Positions 43,421 through 51,008 of a stretch of 64,000 nt of DNA are shown here, piece by piece. The stretch comes from Armatimonadota bacterium. GTDB lineage: Bacteria; Armatimonadota; Zipacnadia; JAUWAU01. A model generated the notes under the pieces. That model was not told the origin of the DNA. It did not search any database and worked only from the letters and a program-made list of their open reading frames with translations. Numbering within the stretch: the first letter of the stretch is position 1; each line of letters begins with the position of its first letter. The position numbers and the translations under genes are program-made. The stretch lies in assembly GCA_030601885.1 (NCBI GenBank), contig JAUWAU010000016.1, forward strand, positions 1-64,000, written 5' to 3'.

Positions 43421-43743
43421 CTCGGTCTCCCTCCTTGAACCACCTGAATCCCCCCGCTGAATCCCCCCGCGCGCGAGCCCAGACACTCGCGGGTCGTGGG
43501 TTGCCGCCCCTGCGATGGTGCACGGCTTGTGCTCAACGAGGCGCCGCGCGGCCCGAGGACCAAGGCACACGCAGTCGCTGCGCGTTGAATCCGGGACAGG
43601 ACGTCAACCCATTCCCTGAGAGAAGCAATGAGGGGTAACTGCTGGGGACCTACTCAAGGCCGAACCGCTAACTGCCTCCCCTTGCCACTCTCCCTCGGAC
43701 GAAACGGGCAAACCAGATACCGACAACCCATTTCAGGCAGCAG

Positions 43744-43772
43744 TCTATCACACCTGCCCCCCCCCCCGTCAA
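43744..43772 (-). promoter_or_regulatory. Candidate phase-variable promoter with poly-G spacer
   Basis: On the minus strand TTGACG is followed by a run of 10 further G, then CAGGTGTGATAGACT. A -10-like hexamer (TAGACT or GATAGA) lies at a spacing of 17-19. It would read toward the two secreted genes. The -10 is weak, so promoter status is tentative. Confidence 0.3.
43757..43767. repeat. 11-bp C/G homopolymer tract
   Basis: Eleven consecutive C on the plus strand. It is the longest homopolymer I noticed in the window and is prone to slippage. Confidence 0.8.
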
Positions 43773-43861
43773 GGGCTCTTGCGGAAATCGCTGCGCGATC
43801 CGCTCGCCAGGGCTACTGCGAGCCCAACCGCCACCCAGGGAGGCGACGCGACCAACCAGCC

Positions 43862-44611
43862 TCACGCCCCCGCCGCCCGGGCCAGCTCAGCCTGCTTATC
43901 GGGGGACTGATAGCGGTCCGGGTGCGCGAGGTAGTCCTTGATCGTCTCGCGCTCCAGCGAGGCCATGGCGTCCGCGAGCCAATCGAGCGCTTTCGACGCA
44001 AAGGGCACGAGCGAGTGTAGACGTATTCCGTGCTCATTCGCAGTTTCGGCGGCGCCCTGCTCGCGATCGAGCACGACGGCGACGTCCTGACATACGACAT
44101 CCTCGAGGCCGTGCCGCGCCAACTCGTGCTCCACCTGTCGGACGGCGATGAGCTTGCTGTCGAAGCCGGTCACGAGATCGTCCAGGACCACCAGCCGGTC
44201 GCCGGCGGCCAGCTCGCCCTCGACCATGGCATGCTCGCCGTAGCGCCGGATCGCCTCGGTCAGCTCGTCGGCGCTGCGAACGCCCTCGAGTTTGCGGGTG
44301 TACAGGCAGGGGATGCCGGAGGCGAGAGACGCCGCCACGGCAAGCGGTATCCCGGCCATCGCCACGCCGACGATCTTCGTCACGTCGGGCGCCTCTTCGT
44401 GGATGAGCCGCCCGAGGGCCTCCCCCACCTCGCGCAGCAACTCCGGGTGAGAGCAGACGGGGCGGAGCTGGATGTAGAAGGGACTCCAGGCGCCGCTTAC
44501 GAGCGTCCAGCCCTCCGGTTTGTCCCGGTACCAGGTCCTGATGAGGCCGCGCTGGTAGAGCGCCTCGACGATGCGCTTGCCGATGGCGTCCTTCTCTTCA
44601 GGCCAAGCCAT
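43862..44611 (-). CDS. Orotate phosphoribosyltransferase-like protein
   Basis: A 249-residue type I PRTase resembling OPRTase/OMP-decarboxylase-linked PyrE. The PRPP-binding motif is RLVVLDDLVTGFDSKLIAVR; the canonical second Thr (DDxxTTG) is replaced so that the loop reads DDLVTGFDS. GAWSPFYIQLRPVCSHPELL matches the substrate hood region (canonical S.F.ID.R). IVGVAMAGIPLAVAASLASG is the pyrophosphate-loop region. Pyrimidine synthesis is likely but not certain. GAGGTGAC precedes the ATG. No other pyr biosynthesis gene is adjacent. Confidence 0.75.
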   Translation of the reverse strand: MAWPEEKDAIGKRIVEALYQRGLIRTWYRDKPEGWTLVSGAWSPFYIQLRPVCSHPELLREVGEALGRLIHEEAPDVTKIVGVAMAGIPLAVAASLASGIPCLYTRKLEGVRSADELTEAIRRYGEHAMVEGELAAGDRLVVLDDLVTGFDSKLIAVRQVEHELARHGLEDVVCQDVAVVLDREQGAAETANEHGIRLHSLVPFASKALDWLADAMASLERETIKDYLAHPDRYQSPDKQAELARAAGA

Positions 44612-44655
44612 TTGTCACCTCTGCGCTGCACGAGCCAGCGGGTGCGGCCGAAGGG

Positions 44656-45129
44656 TTACGCAGCCTCTGAGGGGTGCTCAGTCGGGGGCCCGGCGGTGCG
44701 CACCGACCAGACGAGGGTGACTGCCTCGACGACGGCGGCCGCCAGCGAAGCCACAACGAGCAGCCGAAGCCCCCACCAGAGCCCCGCGGGGGGAACCGCC
44801 CACAGCACGGCTGTCGGCACGCACATCATCGCCATGGAGCCGGCCGTCACCAGCCACCGCTGTCGCTCCGTTGCGTCCGGTACCGACACTTCGATAATGG
44901 GCCCCCAGATCAGGCCCGCCGCCGCTCCGCACCACGCCCCGAACACCCATGAGGCGACGATATCCGGCAGGGGCCCCGTGTCACCGTACACCCTCAGGTC
45001 CACCAGCCAGAGCGCGGTGCCCAGCGCCGCGCTGACGGCAACGCGCACGGTCACCCGAAGAAGGGCCATCAGCCCCGGCTGGTGCTCCGGCGCTTCTTCC
45101 TTGCAGCTATCAGTCTGTACATCCACCAT
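44656..45129 (-). CDS. Small integral membrane protein, unknown
   Basis: A 157-residue protein with about four TM helices (VAVSAALGTALWLV; IVASWVFGAWCGAAAGLIWG; LVTAGSMAMMCVPTAVLWAV; LLVVASLAAAVVEAVTLVW). I do not recognise the family. The ATG at 45129 has AGGA upstream; a GTG one codon earlier is possible. It lies between the FGGY-like and PRTase genes on the same strand. Confidence 0.6.
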   Translation of the reverse strand: MVDVQTDSCKEEAPEHQPGLMALLRVTVRVAVSAALGTALWLVDLRVYGDTGPLPDIVASWVFGAWCGAAAGLIWGPIIEVSVPDATERQRWLVTAGSMAMMCVPTAVLWAVPPAGLWWGLRLLVVASLAAAVVEAVTLVWSVRTAGPPTEHPSEAA

Positions 45130-45195
45130 CACGGCAATCCTTGTTTGCTGGTCTCACGCCTCAGTTCCCTGCCGTGGGCCCATCTTCCTTCCGGC

Positions 45196-45246
45196 CTCAG
45201 GCTTTTCCAGCCCACCTCCAGGCCCAAAAAGCTCGAGCAAAACCAC
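45196..45246 (+). repeat. Second copy of the tRNA-Ala-flanking 51-nt element
   Basis: CTCAGGCTTTTCCAGCCC then a segment ending AAAAAGCTCGAGCAAAACC aligns with the minus-strand sequence just 3' of tRNA-Ala (40399-40447). The orientation is inverted relative to that copy. It lies between the FGGY-like gene and the membrane-protein gene. Confidence 0.5.
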
Positions 45247-45258
45247 CACGCCACTGAC

Positions 45259-46776
45259 TCAGGCGTCGCCGCATGCCGGAGGCGGGGGCGCTCCCTGCGC
45301 GGCCATTAAGCCGCCTTGCCAGGCGGTCCGGCGCTTGGTCCGCTCGCCGTGGGGCATCTGCGGCTCGAAGCGCCGTTCGACCTGCAGCAGACTTGCCGTC
45401 TCCTCAGCATCAAGCCAAAAGCCGGCGGCCAGCCCGGCGATGAAAGCGGCGCCCATGAGGTGCGTCTCCGGATTGGCCGGGCGTTCGACGACCACGTCCA
45501 CTATGTCGGCCAGAAACTGCAACAAGAAGTCATTCGCCGCTCCGGGGCCGTCCGCGCGTAGGGTCTGCAATCCCAGCCCCGCGGCGCCGCCCATTGCCTG
45601 GAGTGCATCAGCGGCCTGGTGGGCAATGGATTCGAGCGTCGCCCGAACGACGTGTGCCTTCGTCGTCTGCGCGCTCAGTCCGAGGATGGCCCAACGCGGA
45701 TCGGGCTCGCGCTGCGCCGCTGCGTGCCGGTCCCCGGCAGGCACCACCTGCACGCCACCGGTATCGCCGACCTGCTGGGGCAGCGCCGCGGCCTCCTCTC
45801 CGCTGCCGACCAGCCCCAGGCCACCGTGCAGCCATTCAATGACCGCCGCGCCCATCGGAAGCGCTGCCTCCAGTGCGTGAAGCGGCTCGCCCCCAGGCCC
45901 GCACACCGTCGTGGCCATAGTCTCCGGCGGCGGCTCAGCGGCTTCTTCGCCAGTGTTGATCACGGGCACGCAGGCGTCCGCCAGTCTTATCTTTGCCGTC
46001 CCCCGACGGTGGCAGCCTTGCGCAAAGAGCGTGGCCGGCTCATCGCCGACGATGCCGCCTATGAGCAGCCCTGCGGGAGTGCGCTTCGCCCCCGACGTCT
46101 CGGCGTAGGCGGCCGACGACGTGCGGACGGTGGGAAGCATCGCCGCCGGAATGCGGAAATCCGCCAGTAGCTCCTCGTCCCACGTACGAGTGTGAATGTT
46201 GTACAGGAGAGTATGGGAGGCGTTGGTATGGTCGATGACGTGGGCGCGACCGCCTGTGAGCCGCCAGGCAAGCCAGGAATCGGCGGTGCCAAAGAGGACG
46301 TCGCCGCCCTCGGCGCGCTCGCGCGCTCCTTCGACGTCGTCCAATGCCCACATTGTCTTCGTCGCCGAGAAGCGGGGCGACAGCGTCAGCCCCGTCTTCT
46401 GCCGCACCGTCATCGCCATGTCCGTTGCCGCAAGCCGCTGGCACAGGGACGCCGTGCGAAGGCAGTGGGTGGCGATAGCGTTGCAGATCGGCTCGCCGGT
46501 CTGTGCGTCCCAAAGCACCGCGGAACCGCGCTGGGCGGCAATGCCAATGGCGGCGATGTGGCTCATATCCACGGTGACGCTGGTGATGAGATCGGGGAGC
46601 GTGCTCTCCACCTGGGCCCAGATCTCGTTTGGGTCGTATTCGAGCCAGCCCGGCCGGGGACGTGCCTGTCGCAGCTCTCGCTGGGCCTCCGCGACGATGC
46701 GGCCGGCGCGGTCGATCACGGCCATGCGCGTTAGGGCGTCAGTCAGATGAATGGCGATCACAAAACGCTGTGGCAT
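45259..46776 (-). CDS. GlpK-derived FGGY-family protein, probably not a glycerol kinase
   Basis: A 505-residue protein that aligns along its length with glycerol kinase (RPGWLEYDPNEIWAQVESTL; WRLTGGRAHVIDHTNASHTL). From my memory of E. coli GlpK, residue numbers coincide, so key sites can be compared. Asp10 of the ADP-phosphate loop is His10 (AIHLTDALT instead of ALDQGTTSS). Glu84, Trp103 and Tyr135 of the glycerol site are Gly84, Thr103 and Arg135. Thr267 (GTG) is Asp267 (ADA). Arg83 and catalytic Asp245 remain. It is likely a pseudokinase or has a new substrate. The frame is intact, so it is under selection. The start at 46776 lacks a clear SD. Confidence 0.75.
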   Translation of the reverse strand: MPQRFVIAIHLTDALTRMAVIDRAGRIVAEAQRELRQARPRPGWLEYDPNEIWAQVESTLPDLITSVTVDMSHIAAIGIAAQRGSAVLWDAQTGEPICNAIATHCLRTASLCQRLAATDMAMTVRQKTGLTLSPRFSATKTMWALDDVEGARERAEGGDVLFGTADSWLAWRLTGGRAHVIDHTNASHTLLYNIHTRTWDEELLADFRIPAAMLPTVRTSSAAYAETSGAKRTPAGLLIGGIVGDEPATLFAQGCHRRGTAKIRLADACVPVINTGEEAAEPPPETMATTVCGPGGEPLHALEAALPMGAAVIEWLHGGLGLVGSGEEAAALPQQVGDTGGVQVVPAGDRHAAAQREPDPRWAILGLSAQTTKAHVVRATLESIAHQAADALQAMGGAAGLGLQTLRADGPGAANDFLLQFLADIVDVVVERPANPETHLMGAAFIAGLAAGFWLDAEETASLLQVERRFEPQMPHGERTKRRTAWQGGLMAAQGAPPPPACGDA

Positions 46777-46851
46777 GGCGAACGCCCGGCGCCGGGGGCA
46801 GGAGAACACGGGAAGCGATGGCGTGTGGGCTGGGGAAGCGCGGCGGTTGTT

Positions 46852-46892
46852 GCCGTCTTCTCCTTCTCCCTTTTTCCCTTCTCCCTGCCTCA
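46852..46892 (-). repeat. 3'-end repeat family 2 (purine-rich), copy at Crp/Fnr gene
   Basis: On the minus strand it starts with the stop codon and reads TGAGGCAGGGAGAAGGG, then AAAAAGGGAGAAGGAGAAG. It matches the repeat at lemA (29033-29073). Confidence 0.6.
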
Positions 46893-47573
46893 GAGCGTCT
46901 TCTTCTGCAGGCGCGGGATATTCGTAAGCATGACCCTCTTGCGACCCAGCTTGATGAACGCAAGCCGCTCGAAGAGCTTGAGCACGCGTGTGAGGGTCTC
47001 GCGCGAGGTGCTGACGAGGTTGGCCAGCTCCTGCCGGGTGTGATGCAGCGGCACGAGGATTCCGACCTCCGTCTCCTCTCCCTCCCGCTCGGCCATCTCC
47101 AGCAGCATTCGCGCCACTCTGCCCTGCACATCGAGAAAGGCCAGGTCCTCGATCTGCTGGTCCGCGCGTCGGAGGCGCTGGCTCATGATGGCGAGAAGAT
47201 TCAGGGCCACCTGCGGGTTCTCGCCAAGCTTCGTGAGGAAGTGCTCGCGGGCGCCTACCAGGGCGATGGTGTCAGTGGTAGCCGTCGCGGCCGCCGACCG
47301 TGGTTCGCCGTCGAGGATGGCCATCTCACCGAAGAAATCGCCTGGCTTGAGGTACGTGAGCGTCACCTCGCGCTCCGTTTCATCAGAGCGCAGGCTGATC
47401 TTCACTTTGCCGCTTTTGATGAGGAAAAAATGGGCGCTGGTGTCCTTGGCGTGCAGGATCACGTTCCCGGCATGAAAGAAGCGCTCCTCGAGACCCTCCA
47501 CCAGGGCTTGCTTGTCGCGCTCGGAGAGATCAGCGAGAAGGGCCACGTCCTTCAGGAAGTTCTGTTCGGTCAT
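46890..47573 (-). CDS. Crp/Fnr-family transcriptional regulator
   Basis: A 227-residue regulator. The N-terminal cyclic-nucleotide-binding-type beta-barrel (~10-125) has SAHFFLIKSGKVKISLRSD and YLKPGDFFGEMAILDGEPRS; the retained FGEMAxLxxxxRSA phosphate cassette suggests cAMP or a similar nucleotide. The C-terminal winged HTH has HHTRQELANLVSTSRETLTR. No Cys cluster is present, so it is not an FNR-type oxygen sensor. The ATG at 47573 has GGAGTGGG upstream. A consensus-like promoter lies at 47632-47660. It is divergent from the cupin gene and upstream of the FGGY-like gene, which may be its target. Confidence 0.9.
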   Translation of the reverse strand: MTEQNFLKDVALLADLSERDKQALVEGLEERFFHAGNVILHAKDTSAHFFLIKSGKVKISLRSDETEREVTLTYLKPGDFFGEMAILDGEPRSAAATATTDTIALVGAREHFLTKLGENPQVALNLLAIMSQRLRRADQQIEDLAFLDVQGRVARMLLEMAEREGEETEVGILVPLHHTRQELANLVSTSRETLTRVLKLFERLAFIKLGRKRVMLTNIPRLQKKTL

Positions 47574-47631
47574 ACCACCCACTCCTTCCGTGGCGCCGGC
47601 TGCCACCTCGCCCGGACGCGTCTGCGCCAGC

Positions 47632-47660
47632 ATTATAGGATATGGTGTCCGTGGCGTCAA
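47632..47660 (-). promoter_or_regulatory. Promoter of the Crp/Fnr gene
   Basis: On the minus strand TTGACG, a 17-bp spacer, TATAAT. It lies about 60 bp upstream of the ATG. Confidence 0.7.
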
Positions 47661-47677
47661 CGCAGCCGCACGACGCC

Positions 47678-47706
47678 TTGACAGCCGGCCTCTGATCTTA
47701 TAGCAT
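47678..47706 (+). promoter_or_regulatory. Promoter of the cupin gene
   Basis: TTGACA (47678-47683), a 17-bp spacer, TAGCAT (47701-47706). It is divergent from, and only 17 bp away from, the Crp/Fnr promoter, so one regulator could affect both. Confidence 0.6.
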
Positions 47707-47769
47707 TGCCGCCAATTGCACCCGTGCGCTATTGTCTTTGGACAACTCAGCGGCACAGGAGGCTCCGTA

Positions 47770-48102
47770 GTGGAGAAGGTTTCGGAGGCCGACTTGGCGT
47801 ACCGGCATGGTGACAGCGGGCCGAAGTACCTGTTTCGCGGGCCACACATGGAATGGGGCGTGATGCTGCTCCAGCCGGGTCAGACCATGGGGCAGCACGG
47901 GCACCGGGAGACGGAGGAGTTCTTCCACATCATTGAGGGCGCGTGCGTGATGATCGTGGACGGCGAACAGCACCCGGGGCGGGCGGGCGACGCGTTCCGG
48001 GTGGTGCCGGGGGAGATGCACGACATCGAAAACACTTCCGACGCGCCGGTAAAGCTGGTCTTTATGAAAGCGCCATACAATCCAGATGACAAGATTGGGT
48101 AG
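47770..48102 (+). CDS. Cupin-domain protein
   Basis: A 110-residue single-domain cupin. The first motif is visible as GQTMGQHGHRETEEFFHIIE (metal ligands His, His, Glu) and the second as PGEMHDIENTSDAPVKLVFM. It binds a metal and could be an isomerase or sensor of a small ligand; no substrate can be read. The likely start is GTG at 47770 with AGGAGG 7 nt upstream. Confidence 0.8.
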   Translation: MEKVSEADLAYRHGDSGPKYLFRGPHMEWGVMLLQPGQTMGQHGHRETEEFFHIIEGACVMIVDGEQHPGRAGDAFRVVPGEMHDIENTSDAPVKLVFMKAPYNPDDKIG

Positions 48103-48228
48103 ACTATAGCATATCGCAACAGCAGACGAAGGTGACGGGGCCCGCGAGCCCCGCTCACGGCCAATGTCGAGGGCGACCGCACCGCATTGGACACAAGAGC
48201 GGCACCGCGACGTGGCGGAAGGGAGAAC

Positions 48229-48423
48229 ATGGCGGTGGGCATATGGTGGACCTACTTGATCGCCGGCTGGATCGGTGGTGTGATCGGGTGGATCCTGTGC
48301 TCCACCATGGTCGCCGCGCATCGCAGCGATCAGGCGACCGGGGATGAGCCGGCACCGGAGCGCCGAGCGACCGCCGCACAGGCGGCTGAGTCCAAGCAGA
48401 AGTGCACGTCGAGGGTGGCGTGA
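48229..48423 (+). CDS. Small single-TM protein
   Basis: A 64-residue protein with one N-terminal TM helix containing small-residue motifs (WWTYLIAGWIGGVIGWILCS) and a charged cytosolic tail. It resembles DUF3789-type small membrane proteins. GGGAG precedes the ATG. The function is unknown. Confidence 0.5.
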   Translation: MAVGIWWTYLIAGWIGGVIGWILCSTMVAAHRSDQATGDEPAPERRATAAQAAESKQKCTSRVA

Positions 48424-48471
48424 GGGATAACAAGTAGCGCGCGGTCGCCGCGGCGTCGGATTGCCGGCCGC

Positions 48472-49785
48472 CTATCGGACCAGGCGCGCCGCCCGGCCAC
48501 TGGCCTCGCGGATGATCTCCTCCTCGTTCAACGTCGTCAGTTTCCCATCCAGCATCAGCAGCTCGCCGTGCACTATGGTGGCCGTGACGTCGCTTGCGCG
48601 GGCAGCATATACGATGTGCGACACCGCATTGTGGCGGGGCGATAGATGGGGCTGCTTGAGGTCGATGACAATGACGTCCGCCCTCTTCCCCACCTCGATG
48701 CTCCCTACCTGATCGAAGATCTCCAGCGCTCTCGCGCTTTCGCGGGTGGCCATGGCGAGCGCCTCATAGGCGGAGATCACCGTCGGGTCCCCGGTGTTGA
48801 CCTTGTGCAGCAGTGCCGCGAGACGGGCCTCTTCGAGCATGTCGAGGTTGTTGTTGGAGGCCGCGCCGTCGGTGCCGATGCCCACGATCACTCCCCGGCT
48901 CCGCATCTCCGGCACCGGCGCAATTCCGGAACCCAGCTTCATGTTGCTCCCCGGATTGTGAGCGACACCGACGCCGTATTCCGCCAGCACATCGATGTCC
49001 GAATCGGTCGGGTGCACGCAGTGTGGAGCGATGACGTGCACGTCGAATAGCCCGAGGTCGCGGACGCGCTCCACCGGCGTCTTTCCATGCTCGCGTAGGC
49101 TATCTTCAACCTCTTGCTTGGTCTCGGACAGGTGTATGTGGATACCCACGCCGAGCTCCTGCGCCTGCGCCCGCACTCTCTTGAGCATGGCATCGGGGCA
49201 CGTGTACGGCGCATGCGGCCCGAACATCGGCACAACCCGCTCGTGGCCGTCCTCCTGGCACCGCCGTACGAAGTCGATGGCCTGGGCCAGATGCTCCTCC
49301 GCCTGCGGGTGGACGCCGATAAGCACACCGGACGGACAGGCCCGGATGCCGCTCTCGATGACGGCCCGCAGCGTCTCGTCGAAGGCCCAGTACATGTCGT
49401 TGAAGCACGTTGTCCCCGAGCGGATCATCTCCGCGATGCCGAGCATCGCGCCCCAGTACACGTCAGCCTTTTCCAGCCGCTCCTCCGTGGGCCAGATCTT
49501 CTGCTCCAGCCATTCCTGCACCCGCATATCGTCGGCGAACCCGCGCATGAGCGTCATCGCCAGATGGGTGTGTGCGTTCACAAAGCCCGGCAGCACCACA
49601 CACCCCTCGCCGTCTATCGTCGTCTCGGCCTCCGGCGCCTGGTCCGCCCCGCCCACATAGACGATCTCACTGCCGGCAATGCCGATGTCCCCCACATCGA
49701 TGATTCGCTCGTCCGGATCGAAGGTAATGATGGTGGCGTTCTTGATGGCAATACTGCCCAAACTCACTTCACCTCTAATCGCCAT
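48472..49785 (-). CDS. mtaD: MTA/SAH deaminase (amidohydrolase)
   Basis: A 437-residue metal-dependent amidohydrolase of the 5'-methylthioadenosine/S-adenosylhomocysteine deaminase type. It converts MTA to methylthioinosine and SAH to S-inosylhomocysteine. The metal motif HTH is at 72-74 (FVNAHTHLAMTLMRGFADD), with further His in GIHIHLSETKQEVEDS and APHCVHPTDSD and Asp in VGIGTDGAASNNNLDML. It is followed in transcription order by nothing close; mtnA and mtnP lie just upstream on the same strand, so the three form a salvage block. Confidence 0.9.
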   Translation of the reverse strand: MAIRGEVSLGSIAIKNATIITFDPDERIIDVGDIGIAGSEIVYVGGADQAPEAETTIDGEGCVVLPGFVNAHTHLAMTLMRGFADDMRVQEWLEQKIWPTEERLEKADVYWGAMLGIAEMIRSGTTCFNDMYWAFDETLRAVIESGIRACPSGVLIGVHPQAEEHLAQAIDFVRRCQEDGHERVVPMFGPHAPYTCPDAMLKRVRAQAQELGVGIHIHLSETKQEVEDSLREHGKTPVERVRDLGLFDVHVIAPHCVHPTDSDIDVLAEYGVGVAHNPGSNMKLGSGIAPVPEMRSRGVIVGIGTDGAASNNNLDMLEEARLAALLHKVNTGDPTVISAYEALAMATRESARALEIFDQVGSIEVGKRADVIVIDLKQPHLSPRHNAVSHIVYAARASDVTATIVHGELLMLDGKLTTLNEEEIIREASGRAARLVR

Positions 49786-49824
49786 TTGTCATTCTGAGGC
49801 CTACACATCGCTTCTGGCCAGTCA

Positions 49825-50898
49825 CTACTCCCTCAGCGCCGCCAACCCCTCCTCATACGGCGGCCGTGCAACGCCTCTGTCCGTAATGATCGCCGCCACG
49901 AGCCGCGCCGGCGTCACATCGAAGGCGGCGTTATAGATCTCCACGCCGGCGGCCGCCACGCTCTCGTCCGTCTGCAGTCCCAGGTGCGTGACCTCCTCCG
50001 GGCTGCGCTGCTCGATGGGTATCTCGGCGCCGCTGCTCAGCGAGTAGTCCACGGTGGAGATCGGCGCGGCCACGTAGAATGGGATGCCGTGCATGTCGCA
50101 CAGGGCCGCGACGCCGTACGTGCCGATCTTGTTGGCCACATCCCCGTTCGCCGCGATGCGGTCGGCGCCAACGACGGCGCACCCGATCTTTCCCTGCGCC
50201 ATGAGGCTGGCCGCCGTGTTGTCGCAGATCAGCGTCGCCGGTATGCCCTCCTGCGCCATCTCCCAGGCAGTGAGCCGCGCGCCCTGCAGCAGCGGCCGCG
50301 TCTCATCCACCCAGACGTGGATCTTCTTTCCCTGCAGATGCGCCGACCGAATGACGCCGAGCGCCGTCCCGTAGCCGGCAGTGGCCAGCGCGCCGGCGTT
50401 GCAGTGCGTCAGCACATTCGTTCCCTCGGGGATCAGCTCCGCGCCGTGATCTCCCATGGCGACGCAGCGGGCATAGTCGTCCTCGGTGATCTCCTTCGCC
50501 TCAGCCACGACGGCCTGGACCACGTGTGCCACATCACCACTCTCGGCGGCCTTCTGTGCCACTGCCATGACGCGCTCGAGCGCCCAGAAGAGGTTGACGG
50601 CGGTGGGCCGCGTGGCGGCCAGGCACTCCCGCGCCTTTTCCAGCTCAGCGAGCAGCGCGTCAGCGGTGTTTGCCCTGCTGTGATAAGCGCACAGGGCCAT
50701 GCCGAAGGCAGCGGCACAGCCGATGGCAGGGGCGCCGCGTATCTTCAAAGGCCGGATGGCGTCCGCGATGTGCTCGTGGGTGGTGCAGTCCTCGAACACG
50801 AGCGTCTGAGGGAGCTGCGTCTGGTCGATCAGTCGCACCGTCCCGCCCTCGAGCCATTCAATCGTCGCCGGCATCTTCGTATCGCGCTTCTGGTTCAT
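49825..50898 (-). CDS. mtnA: Methylthioribose-1-phosphate isomerase
   Basis: A 357-residue MtnA, converting 5-methylthioribose-1-phosphate to methylthioribulose-1-phosphate. Hallmarks: IRPLKIRGAPAIGCAAAFGM, LTHCNAGALATAGYGTALGV (active-site Cys region), WVDETRPLLQGARLTAWEM and VVGADRIAANGDVANKIGTY (catalytic Asp). The ATG at 50898 has GGAGGA 4 nt upstream; the longer open frame starts inside non-coding repeat sequence. It lies between mtnP and mtaD on one strand. Confidence 0.95.
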   Translation of the reverse strand: MNQKRDTKMPATIEWLEGGTVRLIDQTQLPQTLVFEDCTTHEHIADAIRPLKIRGAPAIGCAAAFGMALCAYHSRANTADALLAELEKARECLAATRPTAVNLFWALERVMAVAQKAAESGDVAHVVQAVVAEAKEITEDDYARCVAMGDHGAELIPEGTNVLTHCNAGALATAGYGTALGVIRSAHLQGKKIHVWVDETRPLLQGARLTAWEMAQEGIPATLICDNTAASLMAQGKIGCAVVGADRIAANGDVANKIGTYGVAALCDMHGIPFYVAAPISTVDYSLSSGAEIPIEQRSPEEVTHLGLQTDESVAAAGVEIYNAAFDVTPARLVAAIITDRGVARPPYEEGLAALRE

Positions 50899-50976
50899 GG
50901 TGTCCTCCGCACCTGGCCGCGGTGGTGTTGCAGCGCCAGCCCTCCGTCCCCCGCCGCCTTTGCCGTTATCCGTTCC

Positions 50977-51008
50977 TAACCACTGACCACTGATCACTAA
51001 CCACTGCC
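50977..51008 (-). repeat. 3'-end repeat family 1, copy overlapping the mtnP stop
   Basis: The minus strand reads GGCAGTGGTTAGTGATC, then AGTGGTCAGTGGTTA. The mtnP stop codon TAG (50997-50999) is inside it, in sense orientation. Confidence 0.6.

Larger units (their letters stand above)
42441..43551. repeat. Duplicated leader/signal-peptide cassette (42441-42607 and 43371-43551)
   Basis: The two ~170-bp segments are about 90% alike over most of their length by eye. They cover the 5' UTR (GGGGGGATTCAGGTGG on the minus strand), the SD, the ATG and the signal-peptide codons of two otherwise unrelated secreted genes. The second copy contains a 13-bp internal duplication (CTGAATCCCCCCG). Confidence 0.75.

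Noticed and set aside
44030-45880. 616-codon plus-strand open frame
   Set aside because: Antisense across the PRTase, membrane protein and FGGY genes; it becomes Ser/Thr/Pro-rich with no domain.
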